From Anaerolineae bacterium (GTDB taxonomy: Bacteria > Chloroflexota > Anaerolineae > 4572-78 > J111), in assembly GCA_023382535.1 (NCBI GenBank), contig JAHDWA010000002.1:62001-126000 (forward strand): DNA of 64,000 bases, given 5' to 3'. The translations under genes and the position numbers were made by a program. Shown piece after piece: positions 41,796 to 50,247 of the stretch (position 1 is its first letter; each line of letters opens with the position of its first letter). Under the pieces are notes generated by a model. That model had not been told where the DNA came from, ran no database searches, and saw only the letters and a list, made by a program, of their open reading frames with translations.

Positions 41796-42846
41796 AGCGG
41801 ACTAACTCCACCAACGTCGAAGCCACTTCAGGCAGGGGGACAACTCGGTCGGCCAGACCGGCCTCAATAACACTGCGCGGCATGCCATAAATCAAACTGG
41901 TCGCCTCGTCTTCTGCAACCACCTGGCCCCCGGCGGCCTTAATACAAGCAGCCCCGGCGGTGCCATCAGCGCCCATCCCGGTCAGAATTACCCCAATCAC
42001 GGCGGCCTGATGGTACTGGCTGGCCGATTCCATGGTTACGTCTACGGCCGGGCGGACGTGTTGGCGGCGAGGCCCTTGATCCAGCCCAACCTGCTTATCC
42101 CCCTTGAAGCGTAAGTGGAAGTCACCCGGGGCTAACAGGGCCAGGCCGCGAGCCAGCCGGTCGCCATCTTGGGCTTCCTGAACCATGAGCGGTGAGTGTT
42201 CATTCAGGCGTTGGGCCAGCGAACGGGTAAAGCCAGGGGGCATATGCTGAACAATCGCCACAACGGCCGGCAGGTTAGCCGGTAAATCAGCCAGTACCTG
42301 TTGCAAGGCGCGCGGGCCGCCGGTGGAAGTGCCAATGACGATGACCGGGTCACCTTTTTGAAAGGGACTTAAGCCTAATTTGCCAGGAGGGGAGGAAGCA
42401 AGCGTTTCGGTTAAGAGATTTTTAGCTCGAATCCTTTCCACAGATCGCTTGGCCCCCGCTGCTACTTTTATTTTTATACTCAAATCTTCGACTACATTGC
42501 GGATGCTGATGCTGGCGCTCGGCTTGGATACAAAATCAACTGCACCGTGCATGAGCGCTTGAATAGTCGTGCGCGCACCGGGCTGGGTCAGCGAACTGAG
42601 CATAATTACCGGGGTTGGATACTCAGCCATGATCCGCTTTAACGCAGCTAACCCGTCCATACGCGGCATCTCCACATCCAGGGTGATGACATCGGGTGTG
42701 AGTGACCGTATTTTGGTTAGAGCGTCAAAACCATCACGGGCGCTGCCAACGACCGTAATTTCCCGATCGGTTTCCAAATGTTTGGCGATAGCATAGCGCT
42801 CGAAGGCCGAGTCATCCACCACCAAAACTCGAATAGGAGTTGCCAT
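41776..42846 (-). CDS. cheB: Chemotaxis methylesterase/glutamine deamidase CheB
   Basis: This 356-residue protein has a receiver domain (1-125, phospho-acceptor Asp57 in TLDVEMPR) and a linker. The CheB catalytic domain (about 165-350) has Ser174 in GTSTGGPRA, His201 in IVQHMPPGF and Asp294 in GMGADGTAGA as the expected triad. Phosphorylation by CheA would open the active site, after which MCP methyl groups are removed. The position between cheY and cheR is standard. No missing residue was seen. Confidence 0.95.
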   Translation of the reverse strand: MATPIRVLVVDDSAFERYAIAKHLETDREITVVGSARDGFDALTKIRSLTPDVITLDVEMPRMDGLAALKRIMAEYPTPVIMLSSLTQPGARTTIQALMHGAVDFVSKPSASISIRNVVEDLSIKIKVAAGAKRSVERIRAKNLLTETLASSPPGKLGLSPFQKGDPVIVIGTSTGGPRALQQVLADLPANLPAVVAIVQHMPPGFTRSLAQRLNEHSPLMVQEAQDGDRLARGLALLAPGDFHLRFKGDKQVGLDQGPRRQHVRPAVDVTMESASQYHQAAVIGVILTGMGADGTAGAACIKAAGGQVVAEDEATSLIYGMPRSVIEAGLADRVVPLPEVASTLVELVRCGNPGI

Positions 42847-42851
42847 AAGTT

Positions 42852-43208
42852 TTACCGTAATACTTTTTGCAGGGCAGCCACGATTCGGTCTGGATCAAAA
42901 GGTTTAACCACGTAATCTCTGGCCCCTGCCTGGACCGCCTGAACCACCATTGACTCTTGCCCCAACGCCGTGAGCATAATAACCCTGGCCTTGGGATCAA
43001 AGCGGCGAATCTCGGTTAAGGCTTGTAACCCGTCCTTCTCCGGCATCGTCACATCCATCAACACGGCATCAGGGGCGGCCATCTGGTAGATTTTCACCGC
43101 CTGGTTACCATCCTCGGCCTCGACCACTTCGTACCCGTGGCCGCTGAGTAACTTTGAGATACGAACTCGCATAAATTGGGCATCATCTACAATCATTATT
43201 TTAGGCAT
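42852..43208 (-). CDS. cheY: Chemotaxis response regulator CheY
   Basis: This 118-residue single receiver domain has acidic pocket DD at 8-9, phospho-acceptor Asp52 in VLMDVTMPEKDG, Thr in MLTALGQ and Lys in YVVKPFD. With no output domain it should bind the flagellar switch when phosphorylated by CheA. It lies 5 bases upstream of cheB and 19 bases downstream of cheD. Its phosphatases are likely CheC and the two CheX proteins of the same operon. Confidence 0.93.
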   Translation of the reverse strand: MPKIMIVDDAQFMRVRISKLLSGHGYEVVEAEDGNQAVKIYQMAAPDAVLMDVTMPEKDGLQALTEIRRFDPKARVIMLTALGQESMVVQAVQAGARDYVVKPFDPDRIVAALQKVLR

Positions 43209-43227
43209 AATTTTCTCCTAACATTTC

Positions 43228-43725
43228 TTAAGACAGGATAGCTTCCCCCTGTCCCAAAGTTTTTACAGTTACCTGGCCGTTGGCGGCGTAGAGTTTGACC
43301 GTGCGGCCGCAGTGACCACCCGTTGCCTGGGCTTTAATGCGGAGTCCGGCGGCTTGCAGCCCGGCTGAGGCTGCGGCGATGTTACGCTCGCCAATATTCA
43401 GGACGTTGTTAAAGCCGGGCGCGGTCAGGATCTGGGCGCCGCCACATAAATGGACAATGAGCCGGGACCGCTGTGCCCCTAAATCGGTGACCGCCCTGAT
43501 GAGCAATGGTAATCCCTGGTCAACAAATTTGGCCGGCAATCCGTTCACCTTTTCATTTACAGGCATAGAGGGCAGCAACGCGTGCAGCATGCCGCTCACT
43601 TTTGCCGCCGGATCGTATAGACAGACGGCGACACAGGAACCTAGCCCATAGGCTACCAAAACATCTTCCGGTGTGTTGCTAACTATCATTTCACCAATTG
43701 AGACTGACTTTACATTTTCAGGCAC
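43228..43725 (-). CDS. cheD: Chemoreceptor glutamine deamidase CheD
   Basis: This 165-residue protein has the family's active-site features: Cys in AYGLGSCVAVCLYD (near 31), His in GMLHALLPS (near 48), and the conserved CGGAQIL and NIGERNI motifs. CheD deamidates Gln residues on MCPs and binds CheC, which ties receptor modification to CheY-P level as worked out in Bacillus and Thermotoga. The presence of cheC 32 bases upstream in the operon supports that pairing. Length is normal. Confidence 0.93.
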   Translation of the reverse strand: MPENVKSVSIGEMIVSNTPEDVLVAYGLGSCVAVCLYDPAAKVSGMLHALLPSMPVNEKVNGLPAKFVDQGLPLLIRAVTDLGAQRSRLIVHLCGGAQILTAPGFNNVLNIGERNIAAASAGLQAAGLRIKAQATGGHCGRTVKLYAANGQVTVKTLGQGEAILS

Positions 43726-43757
43726 GTTTCACCGACTTTCAGAAACAAGAGAGCGGG

Positions 43758-44381
43758 TCAAGGATAGGGACACCTGGTTATCTCCGCAGGCTGAACGGTA
43801 GCCTGGACTGGATTGGGCAGCACCCAAAAGTAGGCCAGAACTGTTTGCCCGGATATATGAAAAGTTGTCTCGGCAATGAGCAAAGTATCGCTAACCGGCG
43901 CTATGGGGATAGTTACAACGTCAATAATAGCTCCTAACATATCAATTATAACAGCCGGGGGCGAGGGTCGGGCTGAAATTTTGGTACAGGCGGCAATTTC
44001 ATTGAGAAAATAAGAGGCGGTCAAATTACCGGCTTCGGCTAAAGCTGACCGCTCTATCTCACCGAGATCAGTTGTCGTGCCGGTTGGATTGTCCAGCAGC
44101 AGGTCAACCAGACAATGCGCTTCAGACAAAGGGAGCATCAAAATAACCTGTCCGGTAAAGTCACCCTCGATCAGCAGATATACGCCGGCCACTTCTGTTT
44201 CAGGATCGCCGGCAAAACCATGAATCTGACCAATGGGCAGTGATTCTACTTGCGGGACGTTGATGGTAATCACTTGCCCCACCATCCCGGAAAGACCATG
44301 CGCCGCATGCGTCATGGCTGTCCGTAATAAATTTTCCAGTTGAGCGTCAGGTACTAGACCAGACCACGTTCGATTTATCAT
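43758..44381 (-). CDS. cheC: CheC-family CheY-P phosphatase
   Basis: This 207-residue CheC protein has one clear phosphatase site in ALAEAGNLTASYFLNEI (near 112-128; ExxN). The first half, where canonical CheC has a matching helix with E and N, reads LRTAMTHAAHGLSGMVGQ and lacks both. So only one of the two usual sites seems active. CheC works with CheD to tune adaptation. The gene lies 12 bases after cheA. The start ATG follows a weak ribosome site. Confidence 0.85.
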   Translation of the reverse strand: MINRTWSGLVPDAQLENLLRTAMTHAAHGLSGMVGQVITINVPQVESLPIGQIHGFAGDPETEVAGVYLLIEGDFTGQVILMLPLSEAHCLVDLLLDNPTGTTTDLGEIERSALAEAGNLTASYFLNEIAACTKISARPSPPAVIIDMLGAIIDVVTIPIAPVSDTLLIAETTFHISGQTVLAYFWVLPNPVQATVQPAEITRCPYP

Positions 44382-44393
44382 CCTGTTCGTTCC

Positions 44394-46445
44394 TCAGACT
44401 AACTGTTTCTTGAGGCGTAGAGCAGTATTATTGATGAGATTGGACACGTCTATAATGAGGGCAATTTCACCATTGCCTAAAATTGCGCCACCGGATAATC
44501 CTGGCGTTTCGCCAATAATCGGACTTAACGATTTCACGACAATATCTTGCTTGCCCATGATTTTATCTACCACCAGGCCCGCCTTCAGTTTCCCCGAATT
44601 GACCGTAATCACCGCCGGTTTTGAACTGCTGTTTTCTTTTGGCTTATCTTCAACTGTTACTAAATCTTGCCGCCCCTTAAGAAACTCACGTAAATCTAAC
44701 AGGGGTAAGACGGAATTCCGCCAATGGATTGCCGGTCTACCCTTGACGGTGTTAATCATTTGCTCCGATAAGTAGAGCGACTCAATAATACTGGCGAGAG
44801 GAATAGCATAGATCCCCCTATTGACAGAGACTAACATCGCCTGAACGATGGCCAGCGTCAGCGGCAGCGTAACCCGGAAAGTCGTGCCCTGGCCCACAAC
44901 GCTCTCGACTACCACCGATCCACTCAGCCGTTCTACGTTTGACCTCACCACATCCATGCCCACACCCCGGCCGGAAACCTCGGTCACCTGCTCGGTAGTA
45001 GACAGGTTAGGCTGGAAGATCAAATCAACGGCTGCCTCGTCATCGAGTTGGCCTATCTCTGCCTCCGACAGCAGACTCCGTTTAAGGGCCGCCCGCCGCA
45101 CTTTTTCCGGATTGATCCCGCGCCCGTCATCGGCTATGGTAATGACAATCTGGCCCTCCATGTGGGCTGCGGTCAGGCGCACCGTACCGATAGCTGCTTT
45201 ACCAAGCGCCATTCGTTCTTGCGGCGACTCAATCCCATGATCAACCGCGTTGCGGAGCAGGTGAATGAGTGGGTCGCCGATGACCTCGATCAGAGAGCGA
45301 TCTAATTCAGTCGCCTCTCCCTCGACAACCAGCTTGACTTCTTTGCCTGTCACGCGCGCGACATCGCGCACAATGCGGGGAAATTTCTCAAAGAGGGCCG
45401 CAATAGGGACCATGCGGGCGGTCATCACCTCTTCCTGCAATTGGTCCACCACCCGGCTGATATGGCTAATGATGTCGTTTAGGTCAGGCTCGGTTCCCTT
45501 ACCATTGGCTTGATTGTGCCAGGTGTTTTCAAGCTGCAACAGCCGGTTGCGGCTGGTCACCATTTCGCCGACCAAATTCACCAGGGTATCCAGTCGTTCG
45601 ACGCTGATGCGGATAGTTTTATCGTTGCTTTGTCCCCCGGAGCTTAAGGTTGCTCCCTTTGGGGTTGGGGCTGTCGCAGGCGTGGTTTTAAGCTGATAGA
45701 CCTCCACTTGAATTTCGACCAGGTCTGGCATGTCGGCCAAAACCTCTCTGATCGTCTCAATTTTGGCAGACGTGGACAGAACGGCCCACAGCACGCCCTC
45801 GTGCTGGCTGTTCGCCAGGTCAGCCAAAGAAGGCTGCTGGGCCACAATCTGCCCCACTTCCAGCAGAGCCATAACCGCCTGAGATAAGCGCGCTGCTGGA
45901 GCAAAAGCTTCAGCAGTCACGTTCAATCTAATCTCCAGCAGAGTTTGTCCGGCTTCCTGGCACTGCCTGACCAGCTCGGGAGTCAAAGCCTGAGCGGGAG
46001 CGGCGTCGGGGTTCCTCTTTGGAGTCGTCGGGGCAGCATCCGTGGCCGGGGCAGCATCGAGACGGGCGATAATGCTGGCTACATCAACTTCACTTGACTC
46101 CTGGCTGACGATCTCGCCGAGCAAGGTTTTTAACACGTCTACTGCGGCCAATAGATCGTCAATAACCCGCTGGGTGGGCACAAATTTCTCTGACCGCATA
46201 GCGTCAAACAAGGTCTCCATTTTGTGGGTCAACTCGGCCAGCCGCCGATGGCCGATGGTGCCACCCAGAGCTTTGAGGGTATGCGCGGCTCGGAAGATAG
46301 CATTAAGCGTGCCCGCCTCAGCTCCTTGTTCCAGGGTCAGAATCCCGCTCTCCAGAGCCTGGAGGTGTTCGTTAGACTCTTCGAGGAAGATTTCCAGTTC
46401 GTCCGCTGCAATATCAAAATTTATTTTAGCGCCCATAACAATCAA
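44394..46445 (-). CDS. cheA: Chemotaxis histidine kinase CheA
   Basis: This 683-residue protein has the P1 Hpt domain with phospho-acceptor His55 in FRAAHTLKALGG and a linker/P2 region (about 140-270). The dimerisation helix (ISVERLDTLVNLVGEMVTSR) leads to the ATPase with HLLRNAVDHGIESP (N-box), DDGRGIN and GRGVGMDVV. The CheW-like P5 domain is at about 540-680. It takes signal from MCPs through CheW and phosphorylates CheY and CheB. The start given is TTG; an ATG 9 bases in (46436) is as likely. Usual CheA residues all appear present. Confidence 0.95.
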   Translation of the reverse strand: MIVMGAKINFDIAADELEIFLEESNEHLQALESGILTLEQGAEAGTLNAIFRAAHTLKALGGTIGHRRLAELTHKMETLFDAMRSEKFVPTQRVIDDLLAAVDVLKTLLGEIVSQESSEVDVASIIARLDAAPATDAAPTTPKRNPDAAPAQALTPELVRQCQEAGQTLLEIRLNVTAEAFAPAARLSQAVMALLEVGQIVAQQPSLADLANSQHEGVLWAVLSTSAKIETIREVLADMPDLVEIQVEVYQLKTTPATAPTPKGATLSSGGQSNDKTIRISVERLDTLVNLVGEMVTSRNRLLQLENTWHNQANGKGTEPDLNDIISHISRVVDQLQEEVMTARMVPIAALFEKFPRIVRDVARVTGKEVKLVVEGEATELDRSLIEVIGDPLIHLLRNAVDHGIESPQERMALGKAAIGTVRLTAAHMEGQIVITIADDGRGINPEKVRRAALKRSLLSEAEIGQLDDEAAVDLIFQPNLSTTEQVTEVSGRGVGMDVVRSNVERLSGSVVVESVVGQGTTFRVTLPLTLAIVQAMLVSVNRGIYAIPLASIIESLYLSEQMINTVKGRPAIHWRNSVLPLLDLREFLKGRQDLVTVEDKPKENSSSKPAVITVNSGKLKAGLVVDKIMGKQDIVVKSLSPIIGETPGLSGGAILGNGEIALIIDVSNLINNTALRLKKQLV

Positions 46446-46484
46446 CCAATGTCACTCAGATTTTTTAGGAGTGGGTTCATCTCA

Positions 46485-46982
46485 CTATCGTATCTTTTCA
46501 AACCCATTAACCGGCTGGCCCAAGTGATTTACAATGAGAGTTTGATAAAGGTATAAGCTTTGGCGCAGGGCATCCTCGGTTTTTTTTGCCCGCAAAAGGT
46601 GCCGCACGCGCTGGCGTAATACGGTTTTATGGACAGGTTTGACGATGTAGTCGGTTGCGCCCACTTCAAAGGCTCGGTCAATCGCCTCATCCTCTTTCAA
46701 AGCGGTTACCATGAGGATGGGAATATATTCACCTCCAGGTAGCAGCCGAAGCTGGCGGCAGGCGGTAAAACCATCCATTATCGGCATCATTGCATCGAGC
46801 AGAATAAGGTCTGGCTGCAAACGTTCATAGATAGACAAGGCTTGTGCACCATCATCAGCTTCAGTTACGGTATAACCGTCTTTTTCAAGGAGAACCCGTA
46901 AAAAGAAGCGCATGTTTAGGTCATCATCAACGATCAAAACGAGGGGCGTAGGCGATAGATGGACTGGGCTAAATTGTTCCAT
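46485..46982 (-). CDS. Stand-alone response regulator in chemotaxis operon
   Basis: This 165-residue protein has one receiver domain (about 13-135) with DDD at 19-21, phospho-acceptor Asp63 in LLDAMMPIMDG, Thr in VTALKED and Lys in YIVKPVHK. A helical tail of about 30 residues (LRQSLYLYQTLIVNHLGQ) follows and matches no output domain I know. It lies just ahead of cheA and may be a second phosphate acceptor (sink) or a CheY variant. AGGAG 8 bases before the ATG is a good ribosome site. Confidence 0.85.
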   Translation of the reverse strand: MEQFSPVHLSPTPLVLIVDDDLNMRFFLRVLLEKDGYTVTEADDGAQALSIYERLQPDLILLDAMMPIMDGFTACRQLRLLPGGEYIPILMVTALKEDEAIDRAFEVGATDYIVKPVHKTVLRQRVRHLLRAKKTEDALRQSLYLYQTLIVNHLGQPVNGFEKIR

Positions 46983-47043
46983 GGTATTTACTCCTGTTAG
47001 TAAGCTTTAACTTTGCATTAAGGGGTGGGGCAGGTTCTGGCTT

Positions 47044-47145
47044 CTATGAGTTTAAGATCGTTATCGGCAGGCTGTTCTGTTTGCTGACGCCGGCGATCCC
47101 GCCCATCATCTCTTCAGTCGCCACCGAATTCTCCTCGACCACGAC
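47044..47145 (-). pseudogene. Remnant of a methyl-accepting chemotaxis protein gene
   Basis: In the 189-base gap between the response regulator and the hemerythrin-MCP gene, one minus-strand frame reads VVVEENSVATEEMMGGIAGV and then KQN up to a TAG at 47044-47046. The first part matches the [17 protein letters not shown] segment of both MCPs in this window (for example near residue 595 of the upstream one). A TAG also precedes it in frame at 47149-47151. It is a stub of about 33 codons left by deletion or recombination of a third MCP gene. Confidence 0.65.
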
Positions 47146-47171
47146 CTTCTAATTGGATTCCCCAAAACAGG

Positions 47172-49694
47172 TTATGCTCTTACTTCTTCTGGCCGAAGTT
47201 GCTTGCGGCAGGAATTAAGCTGGCAATCAACTCCCCGGATATGATGAACGAACCAGTTCAACAGCTCTTTCTCAACCTTGATGGCTAACGACGCGCTGGT
47301 GCTTTTCTGTTCAAACTCAGCAATAAATTCATCAAGAGTTTTTACAAACTGAATGTGGGCCGTTTTGTTACCGGCAGCCACGGGACAGTTGTACTTTTCC
47401 ATACACTCCTCTTCAAAATTAAAGTGAGTTTCTACATATTTGCTTAGAAAATCCAGGATCGGCCTAATTTCGTGCCGCGCCTTTCCCTGGCGCAACATCG
47501 CTACCAAGCGATTTAATTCAGCAATAAGCTGCTGGTGCTGCTGGTCTACTTTTAGAATGCCTGTAGACATCGAGTTGTCCCATGTAATCATTTTTGGGGT
47601 CGTCTCGGCCAATTCTAAGGTCGGGGTCACCTGCTTCACCGGTGGGGGAACCACCGCTGCTTCTTCAGTTTTTACTGAATGGCGGTGAAGCTTGAATTGG
47701 GCAACCCCCTCCTGCAGAGCCTGGGCCATTTCGTTTAAGGATTGCGCTGCAGCACTGACCTCTTCTACTTGCGCGGTCATCTCTTCGGCAGTGGCACTCA
47801 CTTCCTCAATGGCGGCGCTGTTCTCTTCGCTTGTGCCGGCAATACTCTCGACAATCTGAGTCACCTCACTGGAACCAGCGGCCATTTCTTCTGTTGCCGC
47901 GGTGTTCTCTTCAACCACGGCTGAAACTGTTTCCATAGCGCCCAACAATTCATTCGATAGGGCTTTCATTTGCTCTACGGCCACGAGGATTTCTTCACCG
48001 TAGTGATTGCCTGCTTCAACCGTTTGTTGGATACCCGTCAAAGCCTGCCTGGCTACCGCCGCCTGCGCTACCCCTGCCTCAACCTGGCTCGTGCCGTCTT
48101 TCATCACCTGTATGGCTTCGGTCACACTCTGTTGGATATTCTGGATCAGTGCGGCAATTTCCTTGGTGGCTGCGGTTGATTTCTCGGCCAGCTTGCGGAC
48201 TTCATCGGCCACCACGGCAAACCCTTTACCGTGTTCGCCGGCACGTGCTGCTTCGATCGCCGCATTCAGCGCCAGCAGATTGGTCTGGCTGGCAATGTCA
48301 TCTATTGTTTCTACAATGGCTCCAATTTGCTGCGACCGCTGGCCCATTTCTGCTATTTTCTGAGACGACAGCCCCACTTTGACCTTAATGTTTTCCAGTT
48401 CTTTAACTGTGCCTTCCACCGTCTTGAACCCGTTGCTGGCCGCCTCGACCGCTTCAACCGAACCTCTGGCCTGAGCCTGGACGTTGCTTGCCACCTGCTG
48501 GATAGCCAGAGATAGCTGGGTGGTCATTTGTGAGGATTTGGTTATCGCCGTGGCCTGCTCCTCAGCGCCTTTAGCTACCCCATCAATGGCCCGGCTTGTC
48601 TGCTCGACCGCCAGAGCGACCCTGGCAACTCCCTCGGTTTGCTGGCCGGCGCCTGCCGCAATTTGCTGAATGGTGGCGGCCATTTGATTGGTAGCCTGGC
48701 TCGCTTGTTCGGCCACGCCGGCCAGTTGGCTGGAGGCCGCGCCCAGGTGGGTGGCATTATCGCTCACCTGCGCCACCAAACGGCGCAGATGGATCACCAT
48801 TTGGGCCAGGGCCAGGCCAAACTCATCTTTCTCCGACAGCGGCTCAATCTCAACCGTCAAATCACCCTGGGCAATACGAGCCGTATCTTCGGCCCGCGCC
48901 TGCAAGGTTGTCTCAATTCCGATCAACCCTTGAGCCATCTGGCCAATTTCGCCCTTCATCGCCGCCAGTTTTTGCTTAACCTCGACCGGTATGTCCCGGT
49001 TCAGGTCACCTTTGGTGCCGATTTGGCTGGCAGCCCAGGCCATCAAGCTGAGCGGGTTGGAGATGCTTCGGGCCAGGAAGAAACCAGAGACACCGCTCAC
49101 CACGATGGCGATAACCAGCGCGCTCATCATCGTCGTCAAAACCGTGGAACGAGTGCCCTGGGCAGTGTCATACATTTCGCTCGCCTTGCTGGCGGCGTAG
49201 TCACGCAGCTTACTAATTTCGTCGGACAGCGACGTCACCTGCTCCATCCCTTTTACCCTGGCCAGCGTGATCGCCTGATTTCTTTTCCCTTCCCTTACCA
49301 GGGCAATCACTTGGTCACGGGTGGGTTTCCACTGATGGAAGAGTTGAACTACGGCAGTCACCATCTCCTGGCCTTCCTGGCCCAAAATATTTTTCTGGGC
49401 AATCGCCAGTTGCCGGTAGACTTCCGTTTCATCCTGATTCACCGCCGCCACCGCTTCCTCCAGGCTCTTGTCGTTTGTAGCCAGCAGGACATCCTGCATG
49501 TTACGCTGCATTCTGATGATATAACCGTCTGCAGTGAGGACCGCCCGTGTTACCTGCAAAGGATGGTCATAAATTTTGGTGGTCAGTTCCGCCAGTACCT
49601 CCATCTGGGTGAGGCCGTAGATATTTACAGCACTGATCAGCAGCAGCACAAAGCCAAAGCCAAACAGTATTTTAGTTCGAATGTTGAGTTTCAT
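47172..49694 (-). CDS. Methyl-accepting chemotaxis protein with C-terminal hemerythrin domain
   Basis: This 840-residue protein has TM1 (9-28), a four-helix-bundle-like sensor (30-185), TM2 (about 188-208), HAMP and the signalling hairpin with the conserved tip [21 protein letters not shown] bacteriohemerythrin domain is fused at 703-838, after a linker. Ligands of the di-iron site are His720, His757, Glu761, His780, His818 and Asp823. The position of the remaining His is Asn776. This is the DcrH architecture, in which hemerythrin on an MCP senses oxygen or redox in the cytoplasm. It lies directly downstream of cheW in the main operon. Confidence 0.92.
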   Translation of the reverse strand: MKLNIRTKILFGFGFVLLLISAVNIYGLTQMEVLAELTTKIYDHPLQVTRAVLTADGYIIRMQRNMQDVLLATNDKSLEEAVAAVNQDETEVYRQLAIAQKNILGQEGQEMVTAVVQLFHQWKPTRDQVIALVREGKRNQAITLARVKGMEQVTSLSDEISKLRDYAASKASEMYDTAQGTRSTVLTTMMSALVIAIVVSGVSGFFLARSISNPLSLMAWAASQIGTKGDLNRDIPVEVKQKLAAMKGEIGQMAQGLIGIETTLQARAEDTARIAQGDLTVEIEPLSEKDEFGLALAQMVIHLRRLVAQVSDNATHLGAASSQLAGVAEQASQATNQMAATIQQIAAGAGQQTEGVARVALAVEQTSRAIDGVAKGAEEQATAITKSSQMTTQLSLAIQQVASNVQAQARGSVEAVEAASNGFKTVEGTVKELENIKVKVGLSSQKIAEMGQRSQQIGAIVETIDDIASQTNLLALNAAIEAARAGEHGKGFAVVADEVRKLAEKSTAATKEIAALIQNIQQSVTEAIQVMKDGTSQVEAGVAQAAVARQALTGIQQTVEAGNHYGEEILVAVEQMKALSNELLGAMETVSAVVEENTAATEEMAAGSSEVTQIVESIAGTSEENSAAIEEVSATAEEMTAQVEEVSAAAQSLNEMAQALQEGVAQFKLHRHSVKTEEAAVVPPPVKQVTPTLELAETTPKMITWDNSMSTGILKVDQQHQQLIAELNRLVAMLRQGKARHEIRPILDFLSKYVETHFNFEEECMEKYNCPVAAGNKTAHIQFVKTLDEFIAEFEQKSTSASLAIKVEKELLNWFVHHIRGVDCQLNSCRKQLRPEEVRA

Positions 49695-49723
49695 CGTTTA
49701 TCTCCTTATGATAAAGCACCGGC

Positions 49724-50206
49724 TTAGAGTGTCGCCGTTAAAACATCGCCTTGAGCTTTGCGGAATTGCTGTAAATCGGCGCGTTCTACGGAGGTCAGCA
49801 CCTTGCTCAAATCCAGCAGGATGACGAGCCGCTCACTCACCTTGGCAATACCCGTAATAAAAGCCGAGTCGACGGTCATCATCAAGGGCGAGGGCGGTTC
49901 GACAGCCTCAGCCGGGACACGCAGCACTTCTGACACGGCGTCCACAATCATACCAACGGTCAAACCATCAATTTCGACAATAATGATGCGTGTATTTTTG
50001 CCGGCTTCTACGGCGGGCAAACCGAACCGCCTGCGCAGGTCAATGACCGGCAGCACGACTCCGCGCAGGTTGGTCACACCTTCGACAAACGGGGGAGCAA
50101 AGGGGACAGCCGTGATGGTCTGGAGCTTGATAATGCTTTCCACCGCCGCAATATCTACGCCATAGCATTCGTTGGTTAGTTCAAAAATAACGAGTTGTTT
50201 CTCCAT
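49724..50206 (-). CDS. cheW: Chemotaxis coupling protein CheW
   Basis: This 160-residue protein is a single CheW-like beta-barrel domain: QLVIFELTNECYGVDIAAVE, GVTNLRGVVLPVIDLRRRFG (the LRG and DLR contact strings) and VGMIVDAVSEVLRV. It bridges MCP tips and the CheA P5 domain. The gene sits between the two MCP genes, 29 bases upstream of the hemerythrin-MCP and 41 bases downstream of the first MCP. Length and motifs are normal. Confidence 0.95.
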   Translation of the reverse strand: MEKQLVIFELTNECYGVDIAAVESIIKLQTITAVPFAPPFVEGVTNLRGVVLPVIDLRRRFGLPAVEAGKNTRIIIVEIDGLTVGMIVDAVSEVLRVPAEAVEPPSPLMMTVDSAFITGIAKVSERLVILLDLSKVLTSVERADLQQFRKAQGDVLTATL

Positions 50207-50247
50207 GGTTTATCGCCCTATTCAGGTATAAGTCGTTATATTACGCT

